The notes under the pieces were generated by a model. That model made no database searches and was not told the origin of the DNA. It worked only from the letters and a program-made list of their open reading frames with translations. Shown here piece by piece: positions 4,646 to 5,444 of a stretch of 5,444 bases of DNA. The stretch spans positions 34,242 through 39,685 of the forward strand of contig HF998328.1 in the NCBI GenBank assembly GCA_000433735.1, in the 5' to 3' direction. The position numbers and the translations under genes were made by a program. Source of the DNA: Clostridium sp. CAG:167. GTDB taxonomy: Bacteria; Bacillota; Clostridia; Lachnospirales; Lachnospiraceae. Positions within the stretch are counted from its first letter, which is position 1; the number at the start of each line of letters is the position of its first letter.

Positions 4646-5356
4646 TTTGTTTTTGTTAATGATCTTGGTTTCATATTTTCCGGTTTCAATCTCAATATAG
4701 CGGACAAACAAAGATACTTTATTGTCCTCATTCAGGCTCTCCCAGAGCATATTGGCAAAGCTTTCCATATCATCCGGAATCTCTACCAGTTTTGGTTCTC
4801 CCTCAAAACTTGGCAGTGGATCTCCATCCTGCATATAAGTATGGATAAAATGGCCTTCTCCCGCTGCCGGATCACTGTAAGCAAATGTGTAGCGGTTGCA
4901 GGAAGACGGATCTCCGTTGTTGCTTTTCAAAATACTCATGGCGTAGTTATACTTGCCATCTTCAATGTGCATCACACCAGAAATACGAGGTGTATAATTC
5001 GGACCATCCGGCTCAAACTCTCTGGTTCTCAGTGCCTGTTCAAAAGTCTGCTGCTTGTCCATCAACTCATAGATCGTATCTGTCTGATCTCCGTTAGTCA
5101 CGATAGTCTTGTTGCCCAACACCCGGACCGGTGCATAAATGATCAGACTTGGATCACTTAATTTGGATGGATCAAACGCCTGTGTACGGATTCCTTCGCC
5201 TTCGGTAACAAATACACGGTTACGACTGTTCTCACTTCGTCCCATGATGAAATAAGCTGTTACAGCACATTTGCCATTCGGTGTCTTACCGATCACAATT
5301 CCTCTTCCTGGATAGGCATTGTTCTTTAACTCGTTTTCCAATGAAATTTTGTTCAT
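4643..5356 (-). CDS. purO: IMP cyclohydrolase, archaeal PurO type
   Basis: This enzyme closes the ring of FAICAR to give IMP, the last step of purine synthesis. It belongs to the PurO family (Ntn-hydrolase-like fold, first known from methanogens), unrelated to the PurH N-terminal domain. Family marks are NAYPGRGIVIGKT (13-25), YFIMGRSENSRNRVF (35-49), IIYAPVRVLGN (72-82) and IVTNGDQTDTIYE (85-97). At 237 residues it is slightly longer than the roughly 200-residue archaeal enzymes. GAGGA sits about 6 bases before the ATG at 5356. It is the first gene of a two-gene operon with the AICAR formyltransferase, its metabolic predecessor, so the pair replaces bifunctional PurH. There is no room for a promoter between the start and the terminator at 5394-5444, so transcription must come through that riboswitch-like element. 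Confidence 0.93.
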   Translation of the reverse strand: MNKISLENELKNNAYPGRGIVIGKTPNGKCAVTAYFIMGRSENSRNRVFVTEGEGIRTQAFDPSKLSDPSLIIYAPVRVLGNKTIVTNGDQTDTIYELMDKQQTFEQALRTREFEPDGPNYTPRISGVMHIEDGKYNYAMSILKSNNGDPSSCNRYTFAYSDPAAGEGHFIHTYMQDGDPLPSFEGEPKLVEIPDDMESFANMLWESLNEDNKVSLFVRYIEIETGKYETKIINKNK

Positions 5357-5393
5357 ACTGTTTCCTCACTTCCTTTGTTTGTACTTTAGTCAC

Positions 5394-5444
5394 AAAAAAA
5401 CCGGCCGCCCAGACGACCTTAACTAAAAGGTGCCCAGGCGGTCG
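5394..5444 (-). terminator. Regulatory terminator upstream of purO
   Basis: On the minus strand the left arm (from 5444 through CCGCC at 5437-5441 and ACCTT at 5427-5431) pairs with the right arm (AAGGT at 5416-5420, GGCGG at 5405-5409, then CG), around a 6-base loop, with G-U pairs and one bulge in the middle. Seven T follow at 5400-5394. Only 37 bases then separate it from the purO ATG, so it works as a leader terminator rather than the end of another gene. Confidence 0.8.
5401..5444 (-). promoter_or_regulatory. 3' part of a ZTP (pfl) riboswitch and its expression platform, cut by window edge
   Basis: The minus strand carries CCGCCTGGGCA (5431-5441), the conserved 3' segment of the ZTP/pfl riboswitch aptamer, which contains the ligand-contacting loop bases. 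It lies right before a terminator whose 3' arm (TGGGCGG) pairs with the aptamer's CCGCC. In the known mechanism, ligand (ZMP/ZTP) holds this segment in the aptamer, the terminator cannot form and the genes are expressed. ZMP is AICAR, the substrate of the formyltransferase encoded in this operon, and ZTP riboswitches are known before purH and folate genes. The 5' aptamer half, with its GACTGGCG-type segment, should lie just beyond position 5444 and was not seen. Confidence 0.72.

Noticed and set aside
5394..5444. Purine (guanine) riboswitch or an ordinary terminator of an upstream gene
   Set aside because: The conserved CCGCCTGGGCA matches the ZTP class rather than the purine aptamer. With no promoter possible between it and purO, it must belong to the purO leader.

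Overview
The window looks like chromosomal DNA from a low-to-moderate GC Firmicute, most likely a Clostridia/Lachnospiraceae-type gut anaerobe. Reasons: strong AGGAGG ribosome binding sites, consensus housekeeping promoters, U-tract terminators, a PocR-domain receptor, and a purine pathway ending in a stand-alone AICAR transformylase plus an archaeal-type IMP cyclohydrolase. The genus cannot be fixed from the sequence. All seven supported genes lie on the minus strand, so transcription runs from right to left; no plus-strand gene is credible.

Layout in order of transcription. (1) 5394-5444: the 3' end of what I read as a ZTP (pfl) riboswitch, with the conserved CCGCCTGGGCA segment and an overlapping terminator. 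Its 5' half lies beyond the window edge. (2) 5356-3452: purO (IMP cyclohydrolase), then a stand-alone AICAR formyltransferase (purH-type). The two are translationally coupled and closed by a large bipartite terminator (3342-3421). Together they carry out the last two steps to IMP, and the riboswitch ligand (ZMP/ZTP) is the transformylase substrate or its triphosphate. (3) 3304-2803: a divergent Fur-family regulator. Its consensus promoter contains a perfect 18-bp palindrome over the -10 box. (4) 2768-1855: a short soluble PocR-domain/MCP-type receptor, with an attenuator-like hairpin and a two-codon ORF in its leader, ended by a strong terminator (1792-1840). (5) 1790-331: a two-gene operon of a VTC-domain polyphosphate-polymerase-like protein and a DUF4956 membrane protein, overlapping by 20 bp and driven by a textbook promoter whose -35 box sits one base after the previous terminator's T-run. 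(6) 299-1: the promoter, leader hairpin and first 56 residues of a MacB/LolD-type ABC transporter ATPase, cut by the left window edge.

The most informative points are the predicted ZTP control of a split purH/purO operon, and a GTTAG-N6-CTAAC inverted repeat found at two separate promoters (the Fur-like gene and the ABC transporter), which hints at a shared regulator. Three of the operons carry a terminator-like hairpin between promoter (or presumed promoter) and start codon. No mobile element, CRISPR array, rRNA or tRNA was seen. There is no gene-free stretch over 300 bases; all four intergenic gaps are filled by promoters, operators or hairpins as listed.
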